In this document: positions 20,240 to 29,882 of the stretch, one piece after another
Position numbering within the stretch: the stretch's first letter is position 1
How the letters are laid out: every line of letters begins with the position of its first letter
From: Trichomonas vaginalis G3
Taxonomy: Eukaryota > Parabasalia > Trichomonadida > Trichomonadidae
DNA length: 64,000 nt
Assembly (NCBI RefSeq): GCF_026262505.1
Contig: NC_067206.1
Span: forward strand, 39,383,660 to 39,447,659
Direction: 5' to 3'
Program-made: the position numbers and the translations under genes
Notes under the pieces: generated by a model
Seen by the model: the letters and a program-made list of their open reading frames with translations, nothing else
Told to the model about the DNA's origin: nothing
Database searches by the model: none

Positions 20240-20560
20240 TTATTTCTTTCTATATTTGCCATTCCGAACTTCGAAAAGATGTTTTATACCAGCATAGAAT
20301 TTTTCTCTAGAGCTTAGTCTTATATTGTTTTCATAACAATATTTTCTATATTCTTCATATAAAGCCTTTTTTTCATACATTTCATAAGGACAATCTAACC
20401 AGAATAGCGCATATCCATTTTCGTTATCTAGGTCTCTATATGTTTCTTCTGTTTGTAGAATTTCGCTTTCTCTATTTAGTTCTATGTCTATATATTGTGG
20501 CTTAAAAAGATGTGGGCAAGAAGGGTCTGGCGCTATGTAAAAAGTTAATTTTTCTGTCAT
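20240..20560 (-). CDS. Stand-alone winged-helix-like protein similar to helicase C-terminus
   Basis: 106 aa from ATG 20560, preceded by TTTTTTATCCGATAGGAAAG. The C-terminal 45 residues (ALYEEYRKYCYENNIRLSSREKF) resemble the C-terminus of the SF3 helicase encoded at 54.9-55.2 kb in this window (SLYDSYKQYCQEYGYMTASKRTF): same spacing, and both end in VRNGKY/VQNGVY. In D5-type primase-helicases this is a DNA-binding winged-helix tail. The element has no helicase ATPase domain, so this may be a leftover or a captured domain. Confidence 0.6.
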   Translation of the reverse strand: MTEKLTFYIAPDPSCPHLFKPQYIDIELNRESEILQTEETYRDLDNENGYALFWLDCPYEMYEKKALYEEYRKYCYENNIRLSSREKFYAGIKHLFEVRNGKYRKK

Positions 20561-20649
20561 CTTTCCTATCGGATAAAAAATATTTTTTGAAAAAATTAGA
20601 TTAGATTTTTTAAAGTTATTTTTCAAAATAATTTAATATTTTTATTTTA

Positions 20650-21121
20650 ATGAAACACATGCAAGATTGCAAGTTCTTTTCATACAATGCTCTCGCTACT
20701 GCCATCAAGAATGAGTTCAATAATGCTTCAAATGTTAATGTTATCTTTAACAAGAAGTTTGTGAAAGAATCTAAGTTTGGTCAGTATGTCAGACCATTAG
20801 CTATCGTCATTGACCGCAAACGTTATACTTCACAAGAGTTAGCAGTAGTTTTGAAACAAAAGAGTTTCTTCGTGAATGTCAAAGATACTCATTATACTGT
20901 CATAAAGAACTCTAACATTGACTTCTTCAGTATTGCTATGAATCTTTCCGAACAGAAGAATATAAGAAGGGTGAAACAAATGTGAAATATTATCCTTCAT
21001 CTCTGAAGACAATAACGAACAAAGATGTTATACAGAAATTCTTACCAAAAGTTGAAGAAGCTTCTATTGACATTGACGAAGAAAGTGAAATGGTTGAAGA
21101 AATAGACCCTGAAGCTATTTA
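20650..21121 (+). pseudogene. Hypothetical protein with internal frameshift
   Basis: ATG 20650. The first frame codes 111 aa and stops at 20985; from about 20960 the next frame (EYKKGETNVKYYPSS) continues with an acidic tail (EESEMVEEIDPEAI) to TAA at 21119-21121. A one-base deletion near 20960 joins them into about 157 aa. The N-terminal part (IVIDRKRYTSQELAVVLKQK) could be a small DNA-binding fold. Divergent from the winged-helix gene. Function not recognised. Confidence 0.55.
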
Positions 21122-21140
21122 AGCAAAAATATATTTTTGG

Positions 21141-21366
21141 TTAGTCTTCATATGGATATTTTACAACAATTCCCCAATGTATAAACTTTTCATACGCTTT
21201 TTCATAAGCTTTATATACCTTCAGAAATTTTGCATAATCTTTAGAAGCATTTAGATATTGTTTAAATGCTTTGTATGTCTTCAGAAATTTTTGTATAATC
21301 TTTTACATGTTGTTCGTTCTCTTCTCTGTCATGAGTTCCGAATATTCTAAATTCATGTTCTTTCAT
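21141..21366 (-). pseudogene. Short helical protein gene, one-base insertion
   Basis: ATG 21366 is preceded by a T-rich start context (TTTATTTTTTTATAAAATTTT). The frame reads 33 codons, then resumes in the next frame to TAA at 21141-21143. The break lies in a run of five T (near 21290); the sister repeat at about 21227 has four T, which restores the frame. Joined, the product has about 74 residues and contains two similar Lys/Tyr-rich helical repeats (TKFLKTYKAFKQY and AKFLKVYKAYEKA). Too short to be noticed by usual length cut-offs. Unknown function. Confidence 0.5.
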
Positions 21367-21409
21367 ATGAGATAAAATTTTATAAAAAAATAAATTAGCT
21401 TAGATTTTT

Positions 21410-22234
21410 TTATTCTTCCTCTTGAAGTTGTCGAAATATTCTGTTCTTTTCCTTCAGTAGCGGTAAGTCTTCTTTGAAGGTAAGTATTGTACAACCTTTC
21501 ATATCATAGTGTGTTTGAGGAAGAGTATTTTTGACAATTTCTTTTATTTGCTCATTCGGTGTCATTGAAATCGGTAAGTTTTCACGATAGAACCAGTTTC
21601 TGTCAGATTTGTAAATCTTAGCAAGGTCGTAAAAGCTTTTGTTGTTTCTTCTGACTAAATGCAACATAACCATATCTCTATCTTCTTCTTTCTCCAACTC
21701 TTCAGTATATATCATATACTTATAACTCTTTTCCTTTCCTTTTGGTACTGAACGTGGTATTCTTTTCTGTATGCTTTTGTCTTTGGATTCAATGACTTCA
21801 TCTTTTGCTTGAAGTTTCTTTTCCATCTCTCCACGTTCTGCTTTATATAGTTCATCTAACATCATGAAAATATAACAAGCATAACGAGGTGAAGCCCACA
21901 TTGCTACAGCATTTACTAAAAGTCTATGAACATAATAACCTTTCAAACCAGGAGCCAAATTCTTTCGATTTTCGAATGGAATCTCTTCCCTCGGTTTTCC
22001 GAGGGAAGCAATCATATGAGGAAATTCTTCTAAAAGTTCTCTTGCCTGTTGGTTTTCAAACCAATGATATGCTTGCTTTGTAGAACTAAGAGCATTCATT
22101 ATACTTTGCATTTGGTACATGTCATCTTTGACCGAACGAATGAGGCGAAGTTGTTTGTTATATTGTATGTATTCGTATTCTTCATTTATGGCTTCATGAA
22201 CGATAGCAGTTGTTGTGTTCTCTGATGTTGACAT
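21410..22234 (-). CDS. KilA-N/Bro-like DNA-binding protein
   Basis: 274 aa from ATG 22234. Residues about 75-125 (APGLKGYYVHRLLVNAVAMWASPRYACYIFM) match the second half of the KilA-N domain, in which an A-x-W-x-S/D-P pattern precedes a helix. A short coiled coil follows, then a C-terminal ~110-residue domain (KYMIYTEE ... LHLVRRNNKSF ... DLAKIYKSDRNWFYRENLP) of the kind attached to KilA-N in large DNA virus and Bro-type proteins. A second, broken copy is at 57028-57918. Likely a nucleic-acid-binding regulator. The upstream region carries the AATAAAGTTAG promoter box shared with its neighbours. Confidence 0.78.
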   Translation of the reverse strand: MSTSENTTTAIVHEAINEEYEYIQYNKQLRLIRSVKDDMYQMQSIMNALSSTKQAYHWFENQQARELLEEFPHMIASLGKPREEIPFENRKNLAPGLKGYYVHRLLVNAVAMWASPRYACYIFMMLDELYKAERGEMEKKLQAKDEVIESKDKSIQKRIPRSVPKGKEKSYKYMIYTEELEKEEDRDMVMLHLVRRNNKSFYDLAKIYKSDRNWFYRENLPISMTPNEQIKEIVKNTLPQTHYDMKGCTILTFKEDLPLLKEKNRIFRQLQEEE

Positions 22235-22322
22235 TACTGTTCTTACATACAAAATAAAAAAATAAATAAAAATAAAACTAACTTTATTTTCTGACTTTCA
22301 CAAAAGACCAAAAATAAACGCT

Positions 22323-22934
22323 TTACATGTATTTTTCAGCAACTTCGTCAAATAATTTTATAGCTTTATCTATCTCATCTACTTCAAACGTTTCTTTACC
22401 TTTTATGGGAGCACCATACATTTTCTCAAAAACTTCAAGCAGTTCTGTTTCAGCAGCTCTCATATCATTAACAAACACAACCTTGACTATATTGACTGTA
22501 CTGTCATATCTTTGAGTTATATTATATGTTCTTCCTATCTTATATCTTTTTGTATTGAAGTCCTTCGGTTTCTGAACGATATAAAGTAAGCCTTCACTGC
22601 AACGTTCCGTATCGAATGAACCATAAGTTATGAGGTTATATCCAACAACTGGGTCAATCCATAACAAAACTATTGGTATAAGACTTTTGTCGATGAGATA
22701 TGCTGTAGTTCCATAGAATCTTACTGATATCATAAGCTCAGGATTTCTTGTCAAAATTTTCTGAGTTGAAGCATTTCTAACCCAGTCGTGTGTTTTCTTT
22801 CCAGATGGAAATATAATGTCTGACAAAGAATATTTGTTGTATTTCTTTGAGTATCTTACGTTTAAATCACCTATTCTAACCACTTTGGTGTCATTGTCTA
22901 TCTTTTTAACTGTTTCAAACTCAATGTTTGACAT
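22323..22934 (-). CDS. KilA-N plus T5orf172 (GIY-YIG-like) protein
   Basis: 203 aa from ATG 22934; the upstream in-frame ATG at 23012 would begin inside promoter sequence and give a poly-F/I/L leader, so I reject it. N-terminal KilA-N-like domain (KYSLSDIIFPSGKKTHDWVRN). C-terminal domain GLLYIVQ ... YKIGRTYNITQRY ... VVFVNDMRAAETELLEVF is the T5orf172/MUG113 version of the GIY-YIG nuclease fold: G-LYI, K-G-T, R at the helix, and a terminal E. This pairing is common in phages and large DNA viruses. Likely a DNA-binding nuclease or regulator in the accessory island. Confidence 0.8.
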   Translation of the reverse strand: MSNIEFETVKKIDNDTKVVRIGDLNVRYSKKYNKYSLSDIIFPSGKKTHDWVRNASTQKILTRNPELMISVRFYGTTAYLIDKSLIPIVLLWIDPVVGYNLITYGSFDTERCSEGLLYIVQKPKDFNTKRYKIGRTYNITQRYDSTVNIVKVVFVNDMRAAETELLEVFEKMYGAPIKGKETFEVDEIDKAIKLFDEVAEKYM

Positions 22935-23396
22935 TTCTGTTCTTACATACAAAATAAAAAAAATAAATAAAAATAAAACTAACTTTATTTTTTCTGTCTT
23001 AAGGAAATTCATGATTTTTGGTCATTTTTCAATAAAAATATATTTTAGGTGAAGAGGTTAGATCTCACCTGTTTTCTCACCTGTTTTCTCACCTGTTTTC
23101 TAACATGGTCTAAAACACACAAAACTCATGATTTTTGGTCATTTTTCAATAAAAATATATTTTAGGGTAGAAGGTTAGATCTAACCTGTTTTCTAACCTC
23201 TTTTCTACCCCAGTTATTTTATAAGCGTTTTACATGGTAAACGTTATTTTTGGAATTTTGTGAAAACTCAACGGTTTGACACATGCCCTAAAAATTATTT
23301 TACTCAGAATTTTGTTGCTGAATTCAATAAAAATATATTTTAGGGTAGAAGGTTAGATCTAACCTGTTTTCTAACCTGTTTTCTACCCCAGTTATT
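22935..23396 (-). promoter_or_regulatory. Promoter box with three AGATCT-centred palindromes
   Basis: Directly before ATG 22934 lies the shared box (minus strand) CCTTAAGACAG, AATAAAGTTAG, TTTTATTTTGTAT. Further upstream are three palindromes: GGTTAGATCTCACC (23056-23069), GGTTAGATCTAACC (23173-23186 and 23351-23364), each followed by two or three repeats of the arm (AACCTGTTTTCT or CACCTGTTTTCT) and enclosed by GGGTAG/CTACCC. The 23173 and 23351 copies sit in near-identical ~180-bp direct repeats. No gene fits here. Confidence 0.7.
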
Positions 23397-24338
23397 TTAT
23401 AAGCGTTTTACATGGTAAACGTTATGAATTCGTGAGACTCTAAACAGTTTTGTAGCTTCTATTTCTTCGCTGAGGATATCGAATGTTTTAACTATGCCAA
23501 AAGTCTCTTTATACTTCTTCTTGACGTCAGATAGAAGGAAATCGTCAGCTGTTGGATAGTTTTTGTTCAGAAATTCTAACATGTCCATTTTATTTTCTAC
23601 CGGCTTCTCTGCTTCTTTCTTTAAGTCTGCATAGTCGTTTCTCATACGTTCTATCTCTTTGACGGAGTAGTTATATTTCCTAATTGCTGCTTTACATTTT
23701 GAACATTGCGGGTTCATTTTTGCGTTATATTCTGAAACCTTACCTGCTAAAACAACTAAAGCGTCAATTGCTCTCTTCATCTCAAACATAGCGGGTCTTA
23801 TTTGTTTATTCCATACTTTACCTCTTCTATCTTTATCTCTTATCTGCCATACACATTCAGCAACTAACGAAACAAAGTTGTCGTAGGTCTTAAATTCTTC
23901 AGATTTATATATGTCAGAAATATTTTTATAAACCATGTCGCAATCTTTGTCCATAACTTTATGGTTGCAATGAAATCCTAGAAACTCATAGTTTACCTTT
24001 CGTATGAACTTCTTTATTTCTACTGAGTCAGTTGGTTTCACTTCAATTTCGTCGAATTCAGGAATAGTGAGTTTTTGTTGTTGGATTTCAGGTAGTTTAG
24101 GCAAATGGTCAATAATGTCCTGCATTTCATAAAGATATTCTTCATTTGTTTCATCTTTCGCACTACAGTCTAAATTACTTGTTAAAAGTTCTTGCTTTAT
24201 CTTCTGGATTTCTGTTTCAAAAGTATATGAAGAAGGAATGAAGCTTTTCATTTCTACTAACATTGACGTAGGATTCATAACTAACGAGTTTGGTGCTGTT
24301 GTTGTTTGAAGTGTTGTAGAACCTATTGTTGAAATCAT
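23397..24338 (-). CDS. Accessory protein of unknown function
   Basis: 313 aa, ATG 24338 in the context ATACAAAAGAT. Mixed helical protein with a possible zinc site: residues CSKCKAAIRKYN (C-x2-C, about 215) and an earlier HCNH (about 141). No known family recognised. A degraded homologue on the other strand is at 61656-62534, with the same upstream promoter box. So it travels with the KilA-N genes as part of an accessory cassette, each gene having its own promoter and palindrome. Confidence 0.65.
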   Translation of the reverse strand: MISTIGSTTLQTTTAPNSLVMNPTSMLVEMKSFIPSSYTFETEIQKIKQELLTSNLDCSAKDETNEEYLYEMQDIIDHLPKLPEIQQQKLTIPEFDEIEVKPTDSVEIKKFIRKVNYEFLGFHCNHKVMDKDCDMVYKNISDIYKSEEFKTYDNFVSLVAECVWQIRDKDRRGKVWNKQIRPAMFEMKRAIDALVVLAGKVSEYNAKMNPQCSKCKAAIRKYNYSVKEIERMRNDYADLKKEAEKPVENKMDMLEFLNKNYPTADDFLLSDVKKKYKETFGIVKTFDILSEEIEATKLFRVSRIHNVYHVKRL

Positions 24339-25080
24339 ATCTTTTATACAAAATAAAAAAAAATAAAAAAATAAAACTAACTTTATTTTTTTATCTTAAG
24401 GAAATTCATGAAAATTCAAGAGGGTAGAAATGAGGTTAGATCTAACCATCTACCCGACATTCTCGTCAAATACAAAAAAATGACACTTTTTCATTAGATA
24501 ACTGTTATTTTTTGACGAAGTGAAGGTTGACACTTCGTCAAAAAAATCCCTGAAATCATATCTTTTATACAAAATAAATGAAATAAAACTAACTTTATTT
24601 TTTCTATCTTAAGGAAATTCATGAAAATTCACGAGGGTAGAAAACAGGTTAGAAAACAGGTTAGATCTAACCTTCTACCCTAAATTATATTTTTGGGTCC
24701 TTTACACTCATTACGAAGAAGTCTTGACAAAACATTTACGAAGAAGTCTTGACAAAACATTTACGAAGAAGTCTTGACAAAACATTTACGAAGAAGTCAT
24801 GAAAATTCACGAGGGTAGAAATGAGGGTAGAAAACAGGTTAGATCTAACCTCTTCACCTAAAATATATTTTGGGTGTAAATTTCATTGACTGACTGACTG
24901 ACTGACGGCACAAAGTGGCTTAGCGAAAACATTAATATATAAAATTCATGAAAATTCATGAAAATTCAAGAGGTGAAAAAAGAGGTGAGATCTCACCACT
25001 TCACCTAAATTATATTTTTGGTACCATTAATAATACATGACTGTTCTCATTCATGTCTGATTTACATCTAATGAAAAAGT
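24339..25080 (-). promoter_or_regulatory. Duplicated promoter/palindrome block with a gene relic
   Basis: Two copies of the promoter box (24339-24410 and 24552-24625). The second leads into ATGATTTCA, the start of the 23397-24338 gene, but only 21 codons follow, so it is a 5' relic of a duplicated gene. Four palindromes: 24434-24447, 24659-24672, 24837-24850 (GGTTAGATCTAACC) and 24984-24997 (GGTGAGATCTCACC). Also four tandem copies of a 25-bp unit (TTACGAAGAAGTCTTGACAA..., about 24713-24800) and a (GACT)n run at 24884-24905. No complete gene. Confidence 0.7.
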
Positions 25081-26165
25081 TTAGAAGAATTTTCTTATTC
25101 TTTCTGGCATATTTTTGTCTTTCCAGTACTCCCGCTCTAATGGTCCCAGATGTGTTGGCTTTGACTCTCTCAAGTTCTTAGATGGTATAACATCTTCAAC
25201 GCCTCCTTCATATCTTACTTTATAAGTGTCATCGTTTATGTTGTAGTCAAGTATTTCAATAACCACTCCTCGCTTTGCTTCGTCAATGGTTTCAGCAAGT
25301 TTGCCATTACTACTTTCGACTAATTTATGACGAGGATAAAACGCTATGGAGTCGTCAGCAGCTTTTATAAGATATCCATTACCTTGCGTAGAGTCTACGA
25401 TATAATAATTTCGACTTAACCTTAAACGTTTCTTTGTCAACGGTTTGTCGTCAAGAACTACACGAACTTTTGTACCAGGAATGAGGGTAAATTGTGTTGA
25501 ATTTCTGATATTTTGTGTTTGGCTTCGTTTCTTTTGTATATACTTTTCTTCTTGTTGTTGTGTCATTGAATTTGGTGTATGTCCTGTTGTAGAATGTGTT
25601 GAGGAATTATATACTTCGAGAAAATGTTTCATTGTTTCTTCGGTAAAGTCTCGCTCTTGATTTAAATCTCTGAGCGTTCTTATGAAGCGGTTTATGATGC
25701 CGAGTATGTTATGGTTATGGTCTTCAGTAGTGTAGTGAGTTATGTTATGCTTAATGAGAAAATCTGTGATTTCATTGCTGAGGTATGCACTGTCTTGGTC
25801 TGATGTTAAGTACTTGGGCTATGTTCTGCTACAAACTTTTGTAAAACTCTTAACACTTCACGAGTTCCTTTATTTTTCATTGGATATGCATATGCTTTAC
25901 GAGTGTTAACATTAATAAAGATGAGGAATGGTTTATGTCCTCCTTTTCTGCTTTGAATGAGAGTGTCAAATTGGTATGCGTCAGGAGTGTTGGAGTAAAT
26001 TGGTAAAAAGTAGTCGTAAGGGTTTATTTTTGTTTGATGTACAACATTTTTGTCAAAGAACCTTTTCACTTCAGCTCTGTTAGTAAATCCCCAACTCTTT
26101 GCAGCTTCATTGAACTTCTTAAATGACCTCCATGGATGTTGTTCGAATACTTCTTTCAAGCTCAT
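25081..26165 (-). pseudogene. Maverick c-type integrase (rve), one frameshift
   Basis: ATG 26165. First piece 26165-25806 holds the first catalytic aspartate D67 in AYQFDTLIQS. From about 25815 the frame shifts by one base and continues with the second aspartate (SDQDSAYLS) to the stop at 25081. The motif where the catalytic Glu is expected reads LGIINRFIRTLR, with Asn at the usual Glu position. A C-terminal chromo-like segment (VVIEILDYNINDDTYKVRYEGG) is present, as in many Polinton integrases. Function: strand transfer of the element ends. Frameshift and missing Glu both argue against activity of this copy. Confidence 0.85.
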
Positions 26166-26200
26166 TTATGTAAAGTTAAAGATTTTATTCAAGACGGTAA

Positions 26201-26237
26201 GCCCGCAAAGCAGGCTCAAGCGCGTTCATTGAACGCG
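26201..26237. terminator. Two adjacent hairpins at the 3' end of the fibre gene
   Basis: GCCCGCAAAGCAGGC (26201-26215) and CGCGTTCATTGAACGCG (26221-26237). The second overlaps the TGA of the fibre gene (26226-26228); the integrase start is 36 bp further on. Likely a transcript end and another GC-rich double hairpin. Confidence 0.5.
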
Positions 26238-29200
26238 GTACCATGCAAATACAGTCACAAATGGTGGCATGTAATCTGCACCCGAGCCTGTTGGATTTGT
26301 TGTGAAAGTATGGACATGATTTCCTCCTGGTTCAGTTGGTCGAAAAGTCTTTTTGCTGAATTGTTATAAGATGGAGATAAAACATCATTGCCAGCATAAT
26401 ATTCTGAGTTGTATAATGGATGGTCTCTTAATGAGTGACTATGGTCACCAGAAAAGTTTGTAGTTCCTGTATGAGTGTGCGGTGGAAGGTTTGCTTCAGT
26501 AATTTTCTTTGAACCTCCTGTTTCCTTTGAAGAGTTAGCACAGTATAAGAATTTATCTACAATCTGTTCCCACGCACCAAAACCTAAAACTTTTGAAGGA
26601 TTTGTTGAGTTCATTGACGTATAAATAGAGCCTATAGGATATAATGTTTCAAGAATCTGAGTCTTTAATGTTTGAAGCTCTGTTTTGTCTGCCTTCTTAT
26701 TTAACATTGCTGGTAGTTCATGTGCTTCAAAGTTTCTGGCATGACTTTCAATGTTCCTGCAACTGTTATCTAAACTGTTTAGTGTATCTTTTACGCTTGT
26801 ACTTGGATTCTCTAAAGGTGCACTTGAACCAAGGTCAAAGTTCAATATTATGTCGTCTGCTCTAACAGTAGTGAAGGATTTATGTGTATGGTTCTTGTCA
26901 GCCTTTTTATCTAACATTGCTGGTAGTTCATGTGCTTCAAAGTTTCTGGCATGACTTTCAATGTTCCTGCAACTGTTATCTAAACTGTTTAGTGTATCTT
27001 TTACGCTTGTACTTGGATTCTCTAAAGGTGCACTTGAACCAAGGTCAAAGTTCAATATTATGTCGTCTGCTCTAACAGTAGTGAAGGATTTATGTGTATG
27101 GTTCTTGTCAGCCTTTTTATCTAACATTGCTGGTAGTTCATGTGCTTCAAAGTTTCTGGCATGACTTTCAATGTTCCTGCAACTGTTATCTAAACTGTTT
27201 AGTGTATCTTTTACGCTTGTACTTGGATTCTCTAAAGGTGCACTTGAACCAAGGTCAAAGTTCAATATTATGTCGTCTGCTCTAACAGTTGAGAAGGATT
27301 TATGTGTATGTTCTTTATCTGCTTTCTTATCTAATGTAGCTTGAAGTTCATTTATATCGGAGATATTGTGTTTATGAGATTTCAAAACTTTGTTCATTGC
27401 GTCAAGTTCATCTTTGTCTGCTTTACTTTTAATAGCATCTTCAAACGTTATTTTTGTCTTAACTCTCAAAGTAAATTTTGGTTCAACTAATACACCGTTA
27501 ACAAAGAAGTATGAAGCATAAATTTCACCGGTATAACCAAATGTTTGTGGTGCTATACCTGTGTCATACTGTACAGTACAGTGTATGTCATAACCTTTAG
27601 CACGAATGAATTTATATCTTCTTTCATTAACATTTTTCGTCTTCACTTTTTCACCCTGTGTTAAATATCCATGATAGTCCGTTATAATCTGTTCGTCTGA
27701 ACTTATATAATGAACATGGTTTTTATCTGCTTTACTATTTAATGTAGCTTGAAGTTCATTTATATCGGAGATATTGTGTTTATGTTCTTTATCTGCTTTT
27801 TCGGCTAATTTCTCTTCTATCTCATTTATTTCAAGTTCATGCCTACCACCACCTCCCGAAGAAGTATTTTTCTTCAGCTCTTGAAGAACGTCCACTTCGC
27901 CATCTTTGGTGTCAATAATGAGACTTTGAGTTAAAACCTTTCCTGTCTTAATGGATGTTTGTAAAACTTCTTCTTCACCGTGTTCGGGGTCATGGTCGTC
28001 ATCATATCTTGTGAAATCAGAGATGTTGTCATACATTAAGCATATCTGTCTCAAAAGTTCTGCTATTTGAAACTGGAACGAAAGATATACAGAACTTTCA
28101 TCATCTCCTAAAGTCAAGTCTGCTTTCTTAAGTATTTCTTGAATGTATGCAATGAGAACAGAGTACCTTGGAAAATATTCGAACAATATTTCATTAGCTG
28201 TTGGTTTTGGTGGTTCTTTTGGAGTTTCTGTTGTTTCAGTTCCTTCTGTAGGTTCTTTTGGAGTTTCTGCATCTCTTGACTTCAATGCTCTTGCTCTCAA
28301 AGACCTAAATGTTAGAGCACCGGGTTTTACAAAGGACTTTATAAAAGCTTTAATAGTTCCTGGTAAGTTATTGTTAGCATTAAGTAAGTTCCTTATGCTT
28401 CCATCATGTACGTCCATAGCACTATGTAAAAAATCTATACTTTTCTTGTAGTCAGCAATAGACTGACTGTGATTTTTTAAAGATTTGTCAATACCTTTAA
28501 GCCAATCTTCATGCATGTCTGATACTGAGCCAAGAATATCATTTGCTTCCTTTAGTGTATTTTGTGCTTCTCGTAAAGTATCCAATCCCGTACGTGCATT
28601 GTTTGCTATACGTCTTACAGTATCTATTTGACTCCTTGTTTCTTGCATCCAACCAGATAAAGTTTTAATTGTATCCGAACCATTTGAAATGAAGTTCAAA
28701 GCATTTTTAACGTCATCTAAAGCTTCTTCACCAAGTACTGCCCATATCTTTCCGATTTGGTATTGAAGAACTCCATATGAAGCAGCTGTTAAACCAGTAT
28801 TTATAAGGTTCCATATCCATGATTTAGCAGTTTTTCCATCCTTTCCATCTACACATCCAAACCGTTCTCGCCTTGAGGTCCTTGTATTCCTTGTATTCCT
28901 TGTATTCCTTGTGGTCCTTGAGGTCCGGTGTCACCCTTCTCTCCTTTCAGTTCATCTTTATGTTCGTTATAATATTCTAATGTCATAAGGTGTACATCAT
29001 TACTGCTACCAGCAACGCCAAGAATTTGTTTCTCATTCATGACTAAATTCTTTAGGCATTTAATGTTGTCGTCAAATCGAAAGCTCTTTAACAATTCAAT
29101 GAGAACATTCAGTACTTTCACTAATGAGGCATCTACTGTAGAATTTATATATTGCACCGTTCCATCATTTATGATGGGAACCTTGCTTGTTGTAATGAAT

Positions 29201-29361
29201 GGGTCATAAGTGTTAAAAGTATCGAAATCAATGACTTTTTTAGTTTTTCCATCGTCAATGACTAAATCATTGCCTTCAATGGTTAAAGTTGAGTTTTCGT
29301 TTACTAATTCATGTGCTCTTCTTGCTTCATTTGTTTCATACGCATATGCAGCAATAGTCAT
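26226..29361 (-). pseudogene. Phage-like fibre protein with collagen and tail-collar segments, two frameshifts
   Basis: ATG 29361 to TGA 26226-26228, about 1,045 codons. N-terminal 145 residues, then collagen-like GxY repeats (GPQGPQGIQGIQG) ending at a false stop (28849). The next frame continues as DGKDGKTAKSW into a long helical region, then 3 near-identical 70-residue repeats containing TTVRADDIILNFDLG. Finally comes a bacteriophage tail-collar/short-fibre type tip (YPIGSIYTSMNSTNPS, NLPPHTHTG). A second shift near 26345 restores the tip end (GGNHVHTFTT to FAWYRVQ). Without the shifts this would be a trimeric receptor-binding fibre, unusual for a eukaryotic transposon. Confidence 0.8.
26690..27320 (-). 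repeat. 210-bp tandem repeat x3 in the fibre gene
   Basis: Three almost identical 210-bp units, in frame (70 residues each), each starting near KKADKNHTHKSF. The KADKxHTH linkers recur singly elsewhere in the gene. Such expandable shaft repeats are a usual way for fibres to change length. Confidence 0.92.
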
Positions 29362-29882
29362 ATTTTAATGAGAATAAAATGTTGTTCTATTTGCAAAGTA
29401 CAGACCAAACGAATACGGGACAGTAAAGCTACAAACAAACTTAGGTCTACAGAATGAAGCACTTGCTTTCAGAGTTGTTGACTTCAATACTATCGCAACT
29501 TTTGTCATAACAGATGAAACAGATTTCATAGAGATTGAAATAGATGACAAAAGAAGTTTTATAACATTTCCTAACAGAGCAGAGTATAGAATAGATAAAA
29601 TTGCTGGAGTCATAGATACTCTCATAAATGAAGAAACTATTGACAACATAGATGTCGAACTCTCTTCTGAGGGAACATTGAAGTTCAGTAGCAAGAAAGA
29701 GTTCAAGATAACACGAATGAGTCATAGAGTTCAACTTCTTTTAGGAGCATACCATATGCAACTACCTTTGAAAAGTGTTGACAAAACGATTGAGATGAAA
29801 TCTGTTCCATACGTATGTTATGGCAATTGTTTATACATTGAGTCAAAAATAGCTAATGTCACAGGTATTTCAGGAGTTAATA

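Noticed and set aside
22936..23012. N-terminal extension of the KilA-N/T5orf172 protein
   Set aside because: The extra 26 codons are the shared promoter box read as protein; the same box precedes other genes in non-matching frames.
26644..28451. Plus-strand frames of 60-100 codons
   Set aside because: They are antisense shadows of the fibre gene and repeat with its 210-bp units.
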